Shown here piece by piece: positions 41,097 through 50,644 of a stretch of 64,000 nucleotides of DNA. Each line of letters starts with the position of its first letter. Position 1 is the first letter of the stretch. Position numbers and translations under genes: made by a program. Location of the stretch: the NCBI RefSeq assembly GCF_026966905.1, contig NZ_JAPUBN010000001.1:1-64000 (forward strand). Reading direction: 5' to 3'. The notes below the pieces were generated by a model. The model was not told where the DNA came from and made no database searches. It saw only the letters and a list, made by a program, of their open reading frames with translations. Origin of the DNA: Marinomonas phaeophyticola (GTDB taxonomy: Bacteria > Pseudomonadota > Gammaproteobacteria > Pseudomonadales > Marinomonadaceae).

Positions 41097-43127
41097 GTGT
41101 CGAATGAGTTTACGCTGGTCTCTTCTTATTCTCCTGCTGGAGATCAACCGGCAGCAATTGAAAAACTGGTTAGAGGGGTTGAGTCTGGTTTAGCGCATCA
41201 GACCTTATTAGGGGTAACCGGTTCAGGTAAAACCTATACGATTGCCAATGTTATTTCGCAAATAAAGCGCCCGACCATCATTATGGCCCACAATAAAACC
41301 TTGGCTGCGCAGCTTTACGGTGAATTTAAAGAATTTTTTCCAAACAATGCCGTAGAATATTTTGTTTCTTATTATGACTATTATCAGCCTGAAGCTTATG
41401 TGGCCGCATCGGACACCTTTATAGAGAAAGATGCGTCTGTTAATGAACACATAGAGCAAATGCGTTTGTCCGCTACCAAAGCATTATTAGAAAGAGAAGA
41501 CGTTATTATTGTGGCGACGGTCTCGGCTATCTATGGCTTAGGAGATCCTGAATCTTATTTAAAAATGATGTTGCACCTTGATCGTGGAGAGCGCATTGAT
41601 CAAAGGGACGTATTACGCCGTTTAGCGGAATTGCAATACACGCGTAATGATATGGTGTTTGAACGGGGAAACTTCCGTGTACGGGGTGATGTGATTGAAG
41701 TCTTTCCTGCGGACTCTGAAGACACCGCCGTTCGTATAGAGCTTTTTGATGACGAAGTAGAGCAACTTTCTTACATTGACCCTTTAACAAATAAAACCCT
41801 TCGTAAAGTTCCACGAGTAACTATCTACCCTAAAACACACTATGTAACACCTAGAGAAACTATAGTTAACGCTATTGAGCGTATCAAAGTCGAACTTGAT
41901 GAGCGATTAGCACAATTAAAGTCTCTTGATAAACTGGTGGAATTACAACGGTTGGAACAAAGAACTCGATACGATCTGGAAATGATGCAGGAATTAGGTT
42001 ATTGCTCTGGGATAGAAAACTATTCACGTTACCTTTCTGGTCGTCCAGAAGGTTCACCACCGCCAACCTTATTTGATTATTTACCCGATAATGCCTTATT
42101 AGTAATCGATGAATCTCATGTCACTGTGCCTCAATTGGGAGCTATGTATAAAGGAGATCGTTCTCGTAAGGAAAATTTAGTTGAATATGGATTTCGCTTA
42201 CCTTCAGCATTAGATAATCGTCCTATGCGTTTTGAAGAGTGGCAGAAAATGAAACCGCAAACGATTTTGGTTTCCGCAACACCAGGTAAATATGAAGCAG
42301 AACATCAAGATTGGGTTGTAGAGCAAATTGCACGTCCAACAGGGCTTGTAGATCCAGAAATTGAAATACGTCCTGTCGCGACTCAAGTGGATGATTTACT
42401 CTCTGAAATTAATATTCGTTTACCTAAAAAAGAACGAGTGTTGGTGACGACGTTAACAAAACGAATGGCAGAAGATTTAACGGATTACCTTCATGATCAT
42501 GGTATTCGTGTGCGTTACTTGCATTCAGGGATTGATACGGTCGAGCGGGTTGAAATTATTCGGGACTTACGCCTGGGTGAGTTTGATGTCTTAGTGGGTA
42601 TCAATTTATTGCGAGAGGGTTTAGATATACCTGAAGTAAGCTTGGTCGCTATATTAGACGCTGACAAAGAGGGGTTTCTTCGTTCAGATCGTTCACTTAT
42701 CCAAACGATTGGCCGTGCTGCACGTAATCTTAATGGCCATGCCATTCTTTATGGCGATAGAATTACTGGCTCTATGGAGAGGGCCATTAGTGAAACTAGC
42801 CGCCGGCGAGAAAAGCAAATCGCTTTTAACTTAGAGCATAATATTACGCCTAAGGGCATTTCTAAGTCAGTCGAAGATATTATGGAAGGTTCCTATAACC
42901 CAGGAGCCGGTAAAAACCGCAGTCAAAAAACGAAAAAAGTGGCAGAGATGGAAGCGGACTATAAAGTTGAAACTATGGATGATGTTTCTGATGTGCGTAA
43001 AGTTATATTGAATTTGGAAAAAGAGATGGTCATTGCATCTGAAGAACTTAAGTTCGAATTGGCTGCTGGTTATCGAGATCAAATACGCCAACTACAAAAG
43101 AAATTGAAAGAGGTGGGCGCATTATAG
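41097..43127 (+). CDS. uvrB: UvrB, excinuclease ABC subunit B
   Basis: A 676-aa helicase-like subunit of nucleotide excision repair. Walker A is [16 protein letters not shown] (about residues 37-52), and the beta-hairpin region that clamps DNA is [11 protein letters not shown]. The Walker B box is LVIDESHVT, motif VI is QTIGRAARN, and the C-terminal UVR motif ([15 protein letters not shown]) binds UvrC. The start is GTG at 41097 after a tataggaag ribosome site. A LexA box precedes it. Confidence 0.97.
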   Translation: MSNEFTLVSSYSPAGDQPAAIEKLVRGVESGLAHQTLLGVTGSGKTYTIANVISQIKRPTIIMAHNKTLAAQLYGEFKEFFPNNAVEYFVSYYDYYQPEAYVAASDTFIEKDASVNEHIEQMRLSATKALLEREDVIIVATVSAIYGLGDPESYLKMMLHLDRGERIDQRDVLRRLAELQYTRNDMVFERGNFRVRGDVIEVFPADSEDTAVRIELFDDEVEQLSYIDPLTNKTLRKVPRVTIYPKTHYVTPRETIVNAIERIKVELDERLAQLKSLDKLVELQRLEQRTRYDLEMMQELGYCSGIENYSRYLSGRPEGSPPPTLFDYLPDNALLVIDESHVTVPQLGAMYKGDRSRKENLVEYGFRLPSALDNRPMRFEEWQKMKPQTILVSATPGKYEAEHQDWVVEQIARPTGLVDPEIEIRPVATQVDDLLSEINIRLPKKERVLVTTLTKRMAEDLTDYLHDHGIRVRYLHSGIDTVERVEIIRDLRLGEFDVLVGINLLREGLDIPEVSLVAILDADKEGFLRSDRSLIQTIGRAARNLNGHAILYGDRITGSMERAISETSRRREKQIAFNLEHNITPKGISKSVEDIMEGSYNPGAGKNRSQKTKKVAEMEADYKVETMDDVSDVRKVILNLEKEMVIASEELKFELAAGYRDQIRQLQKKLKEVGAL

Positions 43128-43205
43128 CGATGTGACCTATCCTGTATATTGATTAAAGAGTGCTCTTTTATGCGAGCATTAAACGAATACTATTAGAGGT
43201 GATAT

Positions 43206-43634
43206 ATGGCAGAGGAATCAAGCCAAGCGAAAGGTCGTTTAACTACTCGTACTGTTGCTATGCCATCGGACACCAATCCCGCGGGTGATATTTTTGGTGG
43301 TTGGGTCATGTCGCAAATGGACATTGCCGCCGGAATTTGTGCCGGACAGCGAGCGCAAGCGAGAGTGGTCACCGTAGAGATTGATCGTATGAGTTTTATT
43401 CGTCCAGTAAAAGTAGGAGACATATTAGGGGTTTACACTCATGTTCACTCCATTGGTCGAACCTCTATGCAAATCGCGGTGGAAGCCTGGGTTAGGCGCG
43501 GTCGTATAGGAACAAGAGAAAAGGTTACCGAAGGCATTTTTAAGTTTGTGGCATTAGATGAAAATGGAAAATCTACCCCGGTACCAGCCGAAGAAGATTT
43601 ACCAGACTATGTCATGGAGAGTGCTGGCTTTTAA
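43206..43634 (+). CDS. yciA: YciA-like acyl-CoA thioesterase (hot-dog fold)
   Basis: A 142-aa hot-dog thioesterase. The residues around the active site, SDTNPAGDIFGGWVMSQMDIA (about 20-40), and VVTVEIDRMSFIRPVKVGD (57-75) are those of YciA, which hydrolyses acyl-CoA and may trim fatty-acid or CoA pools. Single gene, 78 bp after uvrB. Confidence 0.92.
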   Translation: MAEESSQAKGRLTTRTVAMPSDTNPAGDIFGGWVMSQMDIAAGICAGQRAQARVVTVEIDRMSFIRPVKVGDILGVYTHVHSIGRTSMQIAVEAWVRRGRIGTREKVTEGIFKFVALDENGKSTPVPAEEDLPDYVMESAGF

Positions 43635-43703
43635 AAAAATTGTCGGAAACACAAAAAAATAACTTTAATAAATTCAAAATGTTAAAATTCAGGCAAACAG
43701 TAC

Positions 43704-43731
43704 TTGCCAATGTAAAAACAATGGGTATAAT
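43704..43731 (+). promoter_or_regulatory. Sigma-70 promoter of tRNA-Val
   Basis: TTGCCA at 43704-43709 and a perfect TATAAT at 43726-43731 are separated by 16 bp, 18 bp before the tRNA 5' end. Confidence 0.8.
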
Positions 43732-43749
43732 TTGCGGCACAAAGACAAT

Positions 43750-43826
43750 AGGACTATAGCTCAGTTGGTTAGAGCGCATCCTTGACATGGATGAGGTCAG
43801 CAGTTCGAATCTGCTTAGTCCTACCA
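43750..43826 (+). tRNA. tRNA-Val (anticodon GAC)
   Basis: A 77-nt cloverleaf. The acceptor aggacta pairs with tagtcct, the D arm is agctcagttggttagagc, and the anticodon stem catcc/ggatg carries loop ttGACat. The T arm is cagcagttcgaatctgctt and CCA is encoded. Own promoter and terminator. Confidence 0.97.
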
Positions 43827-43869
43827 AATTTATACTTACTACTTTCTTGGATTTGAGAGTATAAGTTAC

Positions 43870-43898
43870 AAAAGCCGGACCTTATGTTCGGCTTTTTT
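43870..43898 (+). terminator. Terminator after tRNA-Val
   Basis: aaaagccg pairs with cggctttt around a short loop (with G-T and A-T inner pairs) and is followed by a T run. Confidence 0.88.
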
Positions 43899-44048
43899 GT
43901 ATCTGATTTTGCCTAGTTTGTGCCCCATGTTACTGAATATGGATGAAAATGATGATCTTTACTTTTAATCATTATTTATGTGTGATTCGTAGAAAAGTTT
44001 TCAATCTAAGTTTTTACAAATTCAAGATTGTAGTAATGAGCGAATTAA

Positions 44049-44456
44049 CAAGTTTTAAAAGAGTCTGCGGACAGTGCTGTACTGCTTAATCTATCTAGGG
44101 CGTTTGTTCTAGAAGGAAGCGATCAAATAGACATTGCGGGCTTCTACTCTCCCAGTAATATTAATGTGAAAATTCCTGTTCCTTATAAACGACACAAGAA
44201 ACACTCCAACTCCCATTCTCGGCGTAACATTTGCCAGAATGGATGTGGATAACGGCTACCAAGGGCAGGGCATCGCTAAAAACATGGTAACCATGCAATG
44301 TAGCGAACCCTACTGATAAACGAGAGTATGAGCGTAGTTGGGTTAATTGTAGAGGGTAAAGATGATGATTTTGTTAAATTCTATCAAAGTCGTCATTTCA
44401 TCTTCTTTAATAAGGAAGATAAAAATCTACGCGTTTATTTGCTTCAAATGGTATAA
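44049..44456 (+). pseudogene. GNAT-family acetyltransferase remnant (TacT/AtaT-like)
   Basis: Three fragments in different frames spell one decayed acetyltransferase. Fragment one, from 44049, is LKESADSAVLLNLSRAFVLE then IDIAGFYSPSNINVKIPVPY. Fragment two, near 44224-44310, is VTFARMDVDNGYQGQGIAKN with the acetyl-CoA-binding Q-G-x-G loop. Fragment three, ending at 44456, is VGLIVEGKDDDFVKFYQSRH and LRVYLLQMV. This is the layout of small GNAT toxins of toxin-antitoxin pairs. The start is missing, no antitoxin gene is visible, and sequence is lost between fragments, so unlike the single-base breaks elsewhere this looks like true decay. Confidence 0.72.
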
Positions 44457-45058
44457 ATGACTCGCAGTGCGAGTAAAATCAAAATAACCCCAGAGATTCG
44501 GTCAATGATCAGTGCCTTAGAGCGCACTCTGTCTATTACCTTAGAGTTAGAAAGAAAAATAGCGATTAAGCTATACCACAATCCATCAATCAATAATGGT
44601 GTTGAAACGATTACAATTTGATTAAAGGTATCATTTGCAATCGCTATAAACGGACTAAAGAGAGCGGTGAAAAACAGCATAATCTTTGGGCTTAAAATAG
44701 AAGTCAAAAAACCCTCTCGCATTCCTTCGAAAATCGGCGTCTTTTTTCCAGAAGCCAATTTAGCCGCTAGTCCTCCCTTTGAGCGCAGAGCATTCGAACC
44801 TAAGTATATTAAATAAGCGGAACCTAGAAGGGTAATGCTTGTAAATATTAGTGGTGTCTGCTCCATCACGACAGATAAGCCGATTATCGTAATGAAAGCG
44901 TAGATACCAATACCCATGGCATGTGACCAAGCGACAGCAATACCGTGAGCTCGACCACTCGCTAAAGAATGTTTTGCAACGATCGCAAGACTAGGGCCCG
45001 GAGACATAGCGCCTAATAAACAAATGCTAAAAAGTGATAACCACACTGTGATTGTCAT
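44444..45058 (-). CDS. LysE/RhtB family amino acid exporter
   Basis: A 204-aa inner-membrane protein with five to six hydrophobic segments. The N-terminal block LGAMSPGPSLAIVAKHSLAS (residues 15-34) and GSAYLIYLGSNALRSK (79-94) are RhtB/LysE signatures. The family exports amino acids or related small molecules with proton exchange. It lies directly behind the LysR gene on the same strand, a common regulator-exporter pair. Its 3' end overlaps the GNAT remnant end by 13 bases on the opposite strand. Confidence 0.9.
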   Translation of the reverse strand: MTITVWLSLFSICLLGAMSPGPSLAIVAKHSLASGRAHGIAVAWSHAMGIGIYAFITIIGLSVVMEQTPLIFTSITLLGSAYLIYLGSNALRSKGGLAAKLASGKKTPIFEGMREGFLTSILSPKIMLFFTALFSPFIAIANDTFNQIVIVSTPLLIDGLWYSLIAIFLSNSKVIDRVRSKALIIDRISGVILILLALRVIYTI

Positions 45059-45163
45059 AACCTATCCTTATTTTATTTTCTCTCATTAGATAGGAACTTG
45101 ATCATTAATTGAAATCATAATTAATTATAATCGCCATGATATAAAATCATGGCGATGTATTTA

Positions 45164-46075
45164 TCAGACACCGTATTTCGAAGTACTTAATATTCGAGCT
45201 ATCTCGTATCTGAAGTACTTATGTGCGGGTTCATTATCAAATTTTGGGTGCCAAAACAGCCAATATTTCTGCTCTTGAGTCTCAAATGGGAGGACATGAG
45301 TTTTTATATCCCAATGTCGTGCTAGGTTCATCGCAATGTGCTCTGGAAGTATAATTAAGCGGTCACTGTTTGTTAATAAGTTCATAGCGGTGCTAAAGAA
45401 AGGCACCTTCAACGTAATTCGGCGAGAGTAGCCTTTATCAGCCAATTGGCGATCAACGGAGGAGTCTTTATCGGCACCACCAGTAACCTTTATATGGGTA
45501 TATTTTACGATGTCTTGAACTGTTATTTGATCTTGTTCTGCTAACGTATGGTGACTGGCCATAACGCATACTGGTATATCCGAGCCTAAATAAATACTGG
45601 ATACATTATCGGGCTTTTGTGTAAGCATTGATGACGCTAAGTGAATTCCAGATTCATGTAACATATTGATTAGATCCGGTTTCCACAGCTGAAAAGAGAT
45701 ATCCAATTTTGGAGATTGCTGTGTCAAATACTGGGCTATATCAGGGAATAGATACTGAGCGACATAATCACTCGATGCGAAAACGATTTCTCCTTGATAG
45801 CCTTTAGGCTCAAATGGAACATCGGTAAGTAACTCATCAAATTCACCAAGCAGTGAATCCAACCTGGTTTTAAGCATTACTGCTTTTGCGGTTGGGATTA
45901 ATTGATTGCCATTTCTTACCAACAGCGGATCTTGGCATAAATCTCTAAGTTGAGCCAGTTGGCGGCTTACGGCAGATTGTGAAATATGAAGGCGGGCGGC
46001 CGCTTTTGTGACATGGCACTCTTCTAATAAAATATGGAGAGATCGTAATAAGTTGAGGTTAGTATTCCTTAACAT
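45164..46075 (-). CDS. LysR-family transcriptional regulator
   Basis: A 303-aa LysR protein with an N-terminal helix-turn-helix at residues 15-65 (CHVTKAAARLHISQSAVSRQ, LCQDPLLVRNGNQLIPT) and an effector domain from about residue 90. The NLNLLRSLHILLEE start resembles the NodD/LinR-like subgroup. It is transcribed with the downstream LysE exporter and is divergent from the PEBP-YHYH gene, so either could be its target. Confidence 0.88.
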   Translation of the reverse strand: MLRNTNLNLLRSLHILLEECHVTKAAARLHISQSAVSRQLAQLRDLCQDPLLVRNGNQLIPTAKAVMLKTRLDSLLGEFDELLTDVPFEPKGYQGEIVFASSDYVAQYLFPDIAQYLTQQSPKLDISFQLWKPDLINMLHESGIHLASSMLTQKPDNVSSIYLGSDIPVCVMASHHTLAEQDQITVQDIVKYTHIKVTGGADKDSSVDRQLADKGYSRRITLKVPFFSTAMNLLTNSDRLIILPEHIAMNLARHWDIKTHVLPFETQEQKYWLFWHPKFDNEPAHKYFRYEIARILSTSKYGV

Positions 46076-46444
46076 GCCAAAAGTCCTGATTTAACAACTT
46101 ATGATGAAGTCGTATGGTGTATTTTAAGGGTTATATAACCTTTCTGAACCGATTGAGTCAATTCATACTTTAATGCAATGCTGATCAAATAAAAGTAGAA
46201 ATAATCAAGCGGAATAGAATGTCAAAATAGTCCTGTACAGCATTCACAGTATTCTAACTCATTCTCCTATGCCTGGTTAAAAAGAGCGATTTACACAATC
46301 ACTAAATCTCCTCTCTTTGTCATCGTAAATTTTCTTAGAAAATGATGGATCCGCACCAAAATCATATAATTTGCCTACATTTCATAAGTAGCCTATTTGT
46401 CATTATTTTTGATATTGACTCTTAATTTAGTGGAGTACAGCGAG
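46076..46444. other. Divergent promoter region between LysR and PEBP-YHYH genes
   Basis: About 370 bp with no gene. It would hold promoters for both directions. No clear operator palindrome or sigma-70 site could be singled out by eye. Confidence 0.45.
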
Positions 46445-48631
46445 ATGGAAAAAAAATCGGCGTTTTTAATGACGGCGCTATGTGGTTTTGCCATGAGTGG
46501 GTATGCCGTTGAATATAGTGAAGCTGAGCAAACACCTGTTTTTGATACGTTTGTGTTAAGCAGCCCTAACATGCACCATGGTGGACGGTTACCTATGTCC
46601 TACACATGTGATGGTGAGAGTGCTAGCCCGCCATTAAGCTGGCGCGGCGCACCAGAGTCGACACAATATTATGCGTTAGTCATGCAGCATAATGCCCCGG
46701 ACGGTATCCATTGGTATTGGACTATGTACAACATTCCTGTAACCAAAAACCAAATACAGAGTGGTGAAATACTGGGTGAAATTGGTAATAATAGTGTTAA
46801 CCGCTTGCTTCAATATGCGCCACCTTGCTCTAAAGGGCCTGGTGAGAAAGTTTACCAATTTACCCTCTACGCTTTATCGGAATTGGCTAAAATAAACACT
46901 GATAAACCAATGGATAGAGCTACATTGCTTATGTCTATAAAAGACATTACTCTTGGCTCGGCCACCATGACGATGACTTATGAGCGTGAGCCCTATAAGC
47001 GACCGCAGCAATCAGAAGCCAGGCCTAGACCTGCTGAACCAGAGAAGCTTAATCCTCCTGCATTAACAGATAGTATAGATTCCCCTCGATGCCATGATAT
47101 TAGACGCTCGATAAATGCGGCTGGCTTCTCATCAAGTGTCTCAGTAACTTGTGATAATGATTACGCGTATGTCGTGTCTTCTACTTACCCCGACCATGCA
47201 ATGATGACGGGCATCACAGGGACTAATGAGCAAATACCGGTTCCAGCAGAAGGTTATGCCGCTCCCATTAAGCTTCATCCTAAAAAAGCAGATACCTTTA
47301 CCACCATTGATGCTGCCGTCGGTGTCGCCGTAAACGGAGTACCTATTTATGATTATTCATCTCAAGGGGAGTTGGATGTACATGAATACGATCAAAAACA
47401 CGATACCTTGGTGCTTGGTCAATTAGACAATTGCGGGGGGCATGCTGGTCGCGGGGATGATTACCACTATCATGTATCACCTACTTGTATGATAGATGTA
47501 ATGGAAAATCAAGGTGATGATGCCATCATTGGCTGGGGCTATGACGGTTACCCTTTATATGGGGATAAGAACCCAGATGGAAGTGACATTTCGGCTGACT
47601 CGCTAGATGTATGTAATGCTCAAGTCGATGAAAAGTACGGCTACCGTTATCAAACCTCTACGACACCACCTTATATTATTCAATGTTTAGTTGGTGAGGT
47701 GGATAGGCAGAAATTGCCTCGGGTTGCGCCTTTGAACGGTGATTATGAAGGTATAAGAGCAGACCTTCGTCCACCACAAGATGAGGTAAAAAATTTAACT
47801 CATACGATTTCCAAAGAAGGGAGTCGCAGTATGCGTTACCAATATCAAGGCGAAGATTATTTCACCACTTACACGCCTTCTACTCAAAGCAAAGGGTGTT
47901 ATGACTTTCAGCAAAAGACCATTAGCAATGGTGGAAAGCTTGAGTCGGGCATATTTTGCCGAAGTGAACAACCGACTAATACCAAATCAGCGACTACAGT
48001 CCCAACAATAAAGCGCCGCTCAGTCCTATCTGGTACGCACAATTTAAGACTAGATGCCTGGGCTGATAACTGGTTTGCGGCCTATATTGGCGAAGTACTT
48101 TTGGTTGAGGATTCAGTATCAATCACGACCGAGCGTTCTTTTAATGCAGAGAGTGTTTTATTTTCAGCCGATTACCCCATTGAGTTGAATGTTATTTTGA
48201 AAGATTTTAAACAGAATGATTCCGGCTTAGAGTACATTGGTGCTCGAAATCAACAGATGGGTGATGGTGGTTTTATCATGCAGCTTACCGATACAGACAC
48301 CAACAAGGTGGTTGCGGTAAGTAGTAGTGACTGGAAGTGCGAGATACTGCATAAAGCACCGCTTAATAAATTGTGTGAAAGCGAGTCAACTCCAATTCCT
48401 GGACAAGGCTATTGTACTTTTATTTCAAAGGGTGCTCCTGCTAATTGGTTAGACAGTGGTTTTGATGATTCTAAATGGGCAAACGCTACTGAGCATTCTG
48501 CGTCCTCTGTGGGCCCCAAAGATGGCTATAACGATATTAATTGGGACCGCCGTGCGAAATTTATCTGGGGTGAAGATCTAGAAACAGATAACACTCTTAT
48601 TTGTAGAGCCACTATAGAAGAGCCTAAATAA
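46445..48631 (+). CDS. Secreted PEBP (YbhB)-YHYH domain fusion protein
   Basis: A 728-aa exported protein. A signal peptide covers residues 1-21. Residues 32-190 form a PEBP/YbhB-type domain (GGRLPMSYTCDGESASPPLS, APDGIHWYWTMYNIP). A proline-rich linker (187-205) follows, then a YHYH domain (about 210-430) with its name-giving motif Y340-H-Y-H in GGHAGRGDDYHYHVSPTC and GWGYDGYPLYGD. Residues 530-728 form a beta-rich C-terminal part ending with four cysteines, including CEILHKAPLNKLCES and GYCTF. The ATG at 46445 follows a tggag site; an earlier frame start is rejected. The histidines suggest metal binding. Function unknown. It is the first gene of a probable four-gene operon with a two-component system. 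Confidence 0.85.
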   Translation: MEKKSAFLMTALCGFAMSGYAVEYSEAEQTPVFDTFVLSSPNMHHGGRLPMSYTCDGESASPPLSWRGAPESTQYYALVMQHNAPDGIHWYWTMYNIPVTKNQIQSGEILGEIGNNSVNRLLQYAPPCSKGPGEKVYQFTLYALSELAKINTDKPMDRATLLMSIKDITLGSATMTMTYEREPYKRPQQSEARPRPAEPEKLNPPALTDSIDSPRCHDIRRSINAAGFSSSVSVTCDNDYAYVVSSTYPDHAMMTGITGTNEQIPVPAEGYAAPIKLHPKKADTFTTIDAAVGVAVNGVPIYDYSSQGELDVHEYDQKHDTLVLGQLDNCGGHAGRGDDYHYHVSPTCMIDVMENQGDDAIIGWGYDGYPLYGDKNPDGSDISADSLDVCNAQVDEKYGYRYQTSTTPPYIIQCLVGEVDRQKLPRVAPLNGDYEGIRADLRPPQDEVKNLTHTISKEGSRSMRYQYQGEDYFTTYTPSTQSKGCYDFQQKTISNGGKLESGIFCRSEQPTNTKSATTVPTIKRRSVLSGTHNLRLDAWADNWFAAYIGEVLLVEDSVSITTERSFNAESVLFSADYPIELNVILKDFKQNDSGLEYIGARNQQMGDGGFIMQLTDTDTNKVVAVSSSDWKCEILHKAPLNKLCESESTPIPGQGYCTFISKGAPANWLDSGFDDSKWANATEHSASSVGPKDGYNDINWDRRAKFIWGEDLETDNTLICRATIEEPK

Positions 48632-48641
48632 GGAGTCAAAA

Positions 48642-49157
48642 ATGCAAGTGATGATTAAGTTTCAACTATGTAAACGTGTTTTTCTGAATCTTTTAGTGAT
48701 CGTGTTCAGTATGATGATTTTGCCTGTTCAAGCACATACGTTAGAGGAAACGAGTGCTCAAGTTATCTTGAGGGACGGTCAGGTTGAAGTAAGAGTCCTT
48801 ACTGACATGGATCATCTAATTCTGACGCTACAGAATGATCAGGCGTGGTTAATGGGGGATATTGATGCGGTAATGCCAGACGGTTTGACTCATGATCAGC
48901 AAGAGGTCTTTATTAAAAACGCACTTAAAGCAACGTTTAGTCTGTTTGTGAACCGCCAGTCCCTCCCATTTGAGCGAGTTGCCGTTGCCAATCATGGTCA
49001 TGATACTGAAATTGTTTTTCAGGCTCGGCATGCATTTGCAAAAGTAACAGACATCACTATATCCTTTCCGAAAAGCTTGGGCAGTGTACACGCCAGTTTT
49101 GTGAAGCCACAATATAGAATCCTGAGTGCTGATGATACGGCTACTATTATTTTTTAA
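48642..49157 (+). CDS. Small secreted protein of unknown function
   Basis: A 171-aa protein with a signal peptide (hydrophobic residues 11-29, cleavage near VQAHT). The mature part is predicted mostly beta, starting HTLEETSAQVILRDGQVEVR, with FVNRQSLPFERVAVANHGHD in the middle. I do not recognise a family. It has a strong ribosome site (aaggagtc), lies 10 bp after the PEBP-YHYH gene and 20 bp before the sensor kinase, and is therefore probably cotranscribed with both. A periplasmic partner of the sensor or of the fusion protein is a reasonable guess, no more. Confidence 0.78.
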   Translation: MQVMIKFQLCKRVFLNLLVIVFSMMILPVQAHTLEETSAQVILRDGQVEVRVLTDMDHLILTLQNDQAWLMGDIDAVMPDGLTHDQQEVFIKNALKATFSLFVNRQSLPFERVAVANHGHDTEIVFQARHAFAKVTDITISFPKSLGSVHASFVKPQYRILSADDTATIIF

Positions 49158-49177
49158 CGGTCTTTAATTATGTTTAC

Positions 49178-50644
49178 GTGCCTGTGAAATTAATACATAA
49201 GTTCTTTTTCGCTTTTTTTATCACTAGCATGGCGCTTGTAGGTCTCATGTTTGTGTTTATTTATCTGACGTTTTCCAGTGGTTTTAATCACTATGTTGAG
49301 CAAGAAGAGCAGAAACATGTGGATGCAGTGAAGCAACAGTTGATTGACCTTTATGGGCAGTCTGATGGTTGGCAGCCGATTAAACAAAACACACTATTAT
49401 GGCGCTCGATAGTTGAACAAAATGTAGACCCAAGAACCCCGCAACAACGGAACTTTAAAAATGAAGCTGAATTACCGCAAGACAAATCTTCTAAAGGCAG
49501 GACGAATCCCCCATCCCCCTCTTTTTTATGGATAAATCTCCCTCCGGGCTCATTGAAAACAGGTCAAAGGATCAGTTTATATGATGTAAATAAAGAGGTA
49601 ATTGTCGGTAGGGAGTATTTAACAGATAACCCTCAAGTAGAGTCCATTTTACTGAATAATAAGGTTATTGGCTGGATAGGTTTTGAACCTTCTCGATTAG
49701 TAGAAAGTAGTCCTGCGAAGGCATTTTTAAGCGCTCAATTTCATAATTATTTTATGATTACCCTTGGTGTGATGTTATTGGCTTTCATTATGGCGATTAT
49801 TTTATCTCGACATTTAATAAAACCGATAAGACAAATTGTCTCGGGAACCAATGCATTAAAAAAAGGGGATTTTTCTAATCGTATTCCTGCTCTCACTCAA
49901 GATGAGCTTGGAACGTTATCTAAGAACGTCAATGAGTTGGCTCAAACACTTGAAGAGAATCAGCAAATGCGGGCTCAGTGGGTGTCCGATACGTCACATG
50001 AATTAAAAACACCACTAACGGTACTTCGTTCCCATCTATTGGCTGTACAAGATGGGATATTTGTTGCGGATGAAAAGCGTATTGCTTTGCTGATCAAGCA
50101 AGTGGATAACCTGAACCATATTGTTGATGATCTTACGCAGTTGTCCCATAGAGACGCCGGGGTTTTTACCTATACACAGGTAGATTTGGATATTATTCAA
50201 GCGTTCGAAAGTAGTCTCGATGATTTTGTTATGCGGTTTGAGCAACAAGGGTTGTTGGTTCACCGACAGGCATTGCAAACAGTAGGGCAATGCCTAGTTA
50301 GGGGAGATAGAGATCGCTTACAGCAACTGTTTGTGAATCTATTGGAAAACACGTGTAAGTACACGAACAGAGGAGGGTCTCTCAATATTGAGGTGAATAA
50401 AACAAGGTCTCATGTTGTGCTAACTTTACAAGACTCGGCTCCCAGTGTTACGCCAGAAGACCAAGAAAAGTTATTTGAACGTTTTTATCGGGTTGAAAAA
50501 TCTCGCAATAGAGAGCTAGGCGGTTCGGGTTTAGGTTTGGCTCTCTGTAAACAAATAATTGAAGCTCATAAGGGCGACATCTCTCTGCAAGACTCACCCT
50601 TTGGTGGTTTGTCCGTTCAGGTGCGCTTTCCGTTACTAGGGTAA
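49178..50644 (+). CDS. BaeS-like sensor histidine kinase
   Basis: A 488-aa inner-membrane kinase. A membrane helix at residues 9-31, a periplasmic sensor region (32-185) and a second helix (190-210) come first. HAMP (211-263), the phosphoacceptor His274 in SDTSHELKTPLTVLRS, and the ATP-binding domain (LENTCKYTNRGG, GSGLGLALCKQI) follow. The layout and the N-terminal SSGFNHYVEQEE stretch resemble BaeS, an envelope-stress sensor. Start is GTG at 49178 (GTG 49184 is an alternative). Its stop overlaps the regulator start (TAATG). Confidence 0.9.
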   Translation: MPVKLIHKFFFAFFITSMALVGLMFVFIYLTFSSGFNHYVEQEEQKHVDAVKQQLIDLYGQSDGWQPIKQNTLLWRSIVEQNVDPRTPQQRNFKNEAELPQDKSSKGRTNPPSPSFLWINLPPGSLKTGQRISLYDVNKEVIVGREYLTDNPQVESILLNNKVIGWIGFEPSRLVESSPAKAFLSAQFHNYFMITLGVMLLAFIMAIILSRHLIKPIRQIVSGTNALKKGDFSNRIPALTQDELGTLSKNVNELAQTLEENQQMRAQWVSDTSHELKTPLTVLRSHLLAVQDGIFVADEKRIALLIKQVDNLNHIVDDLTQLSHRDAGVFTYTQVDLDIIQAFESSLDDFVMRFEQQGLLVHRQALQTVGQCLVRGDRDRLQQLFVNLLENTCKYTNRGGSLNIEVNKTRSHVVLTLQDSAPSVTPEDQEKLFERFYRVEKSRNRELGGSGLGLALCKQIIEAHKGDISLQDSPFGGLSVQVRFPLLG

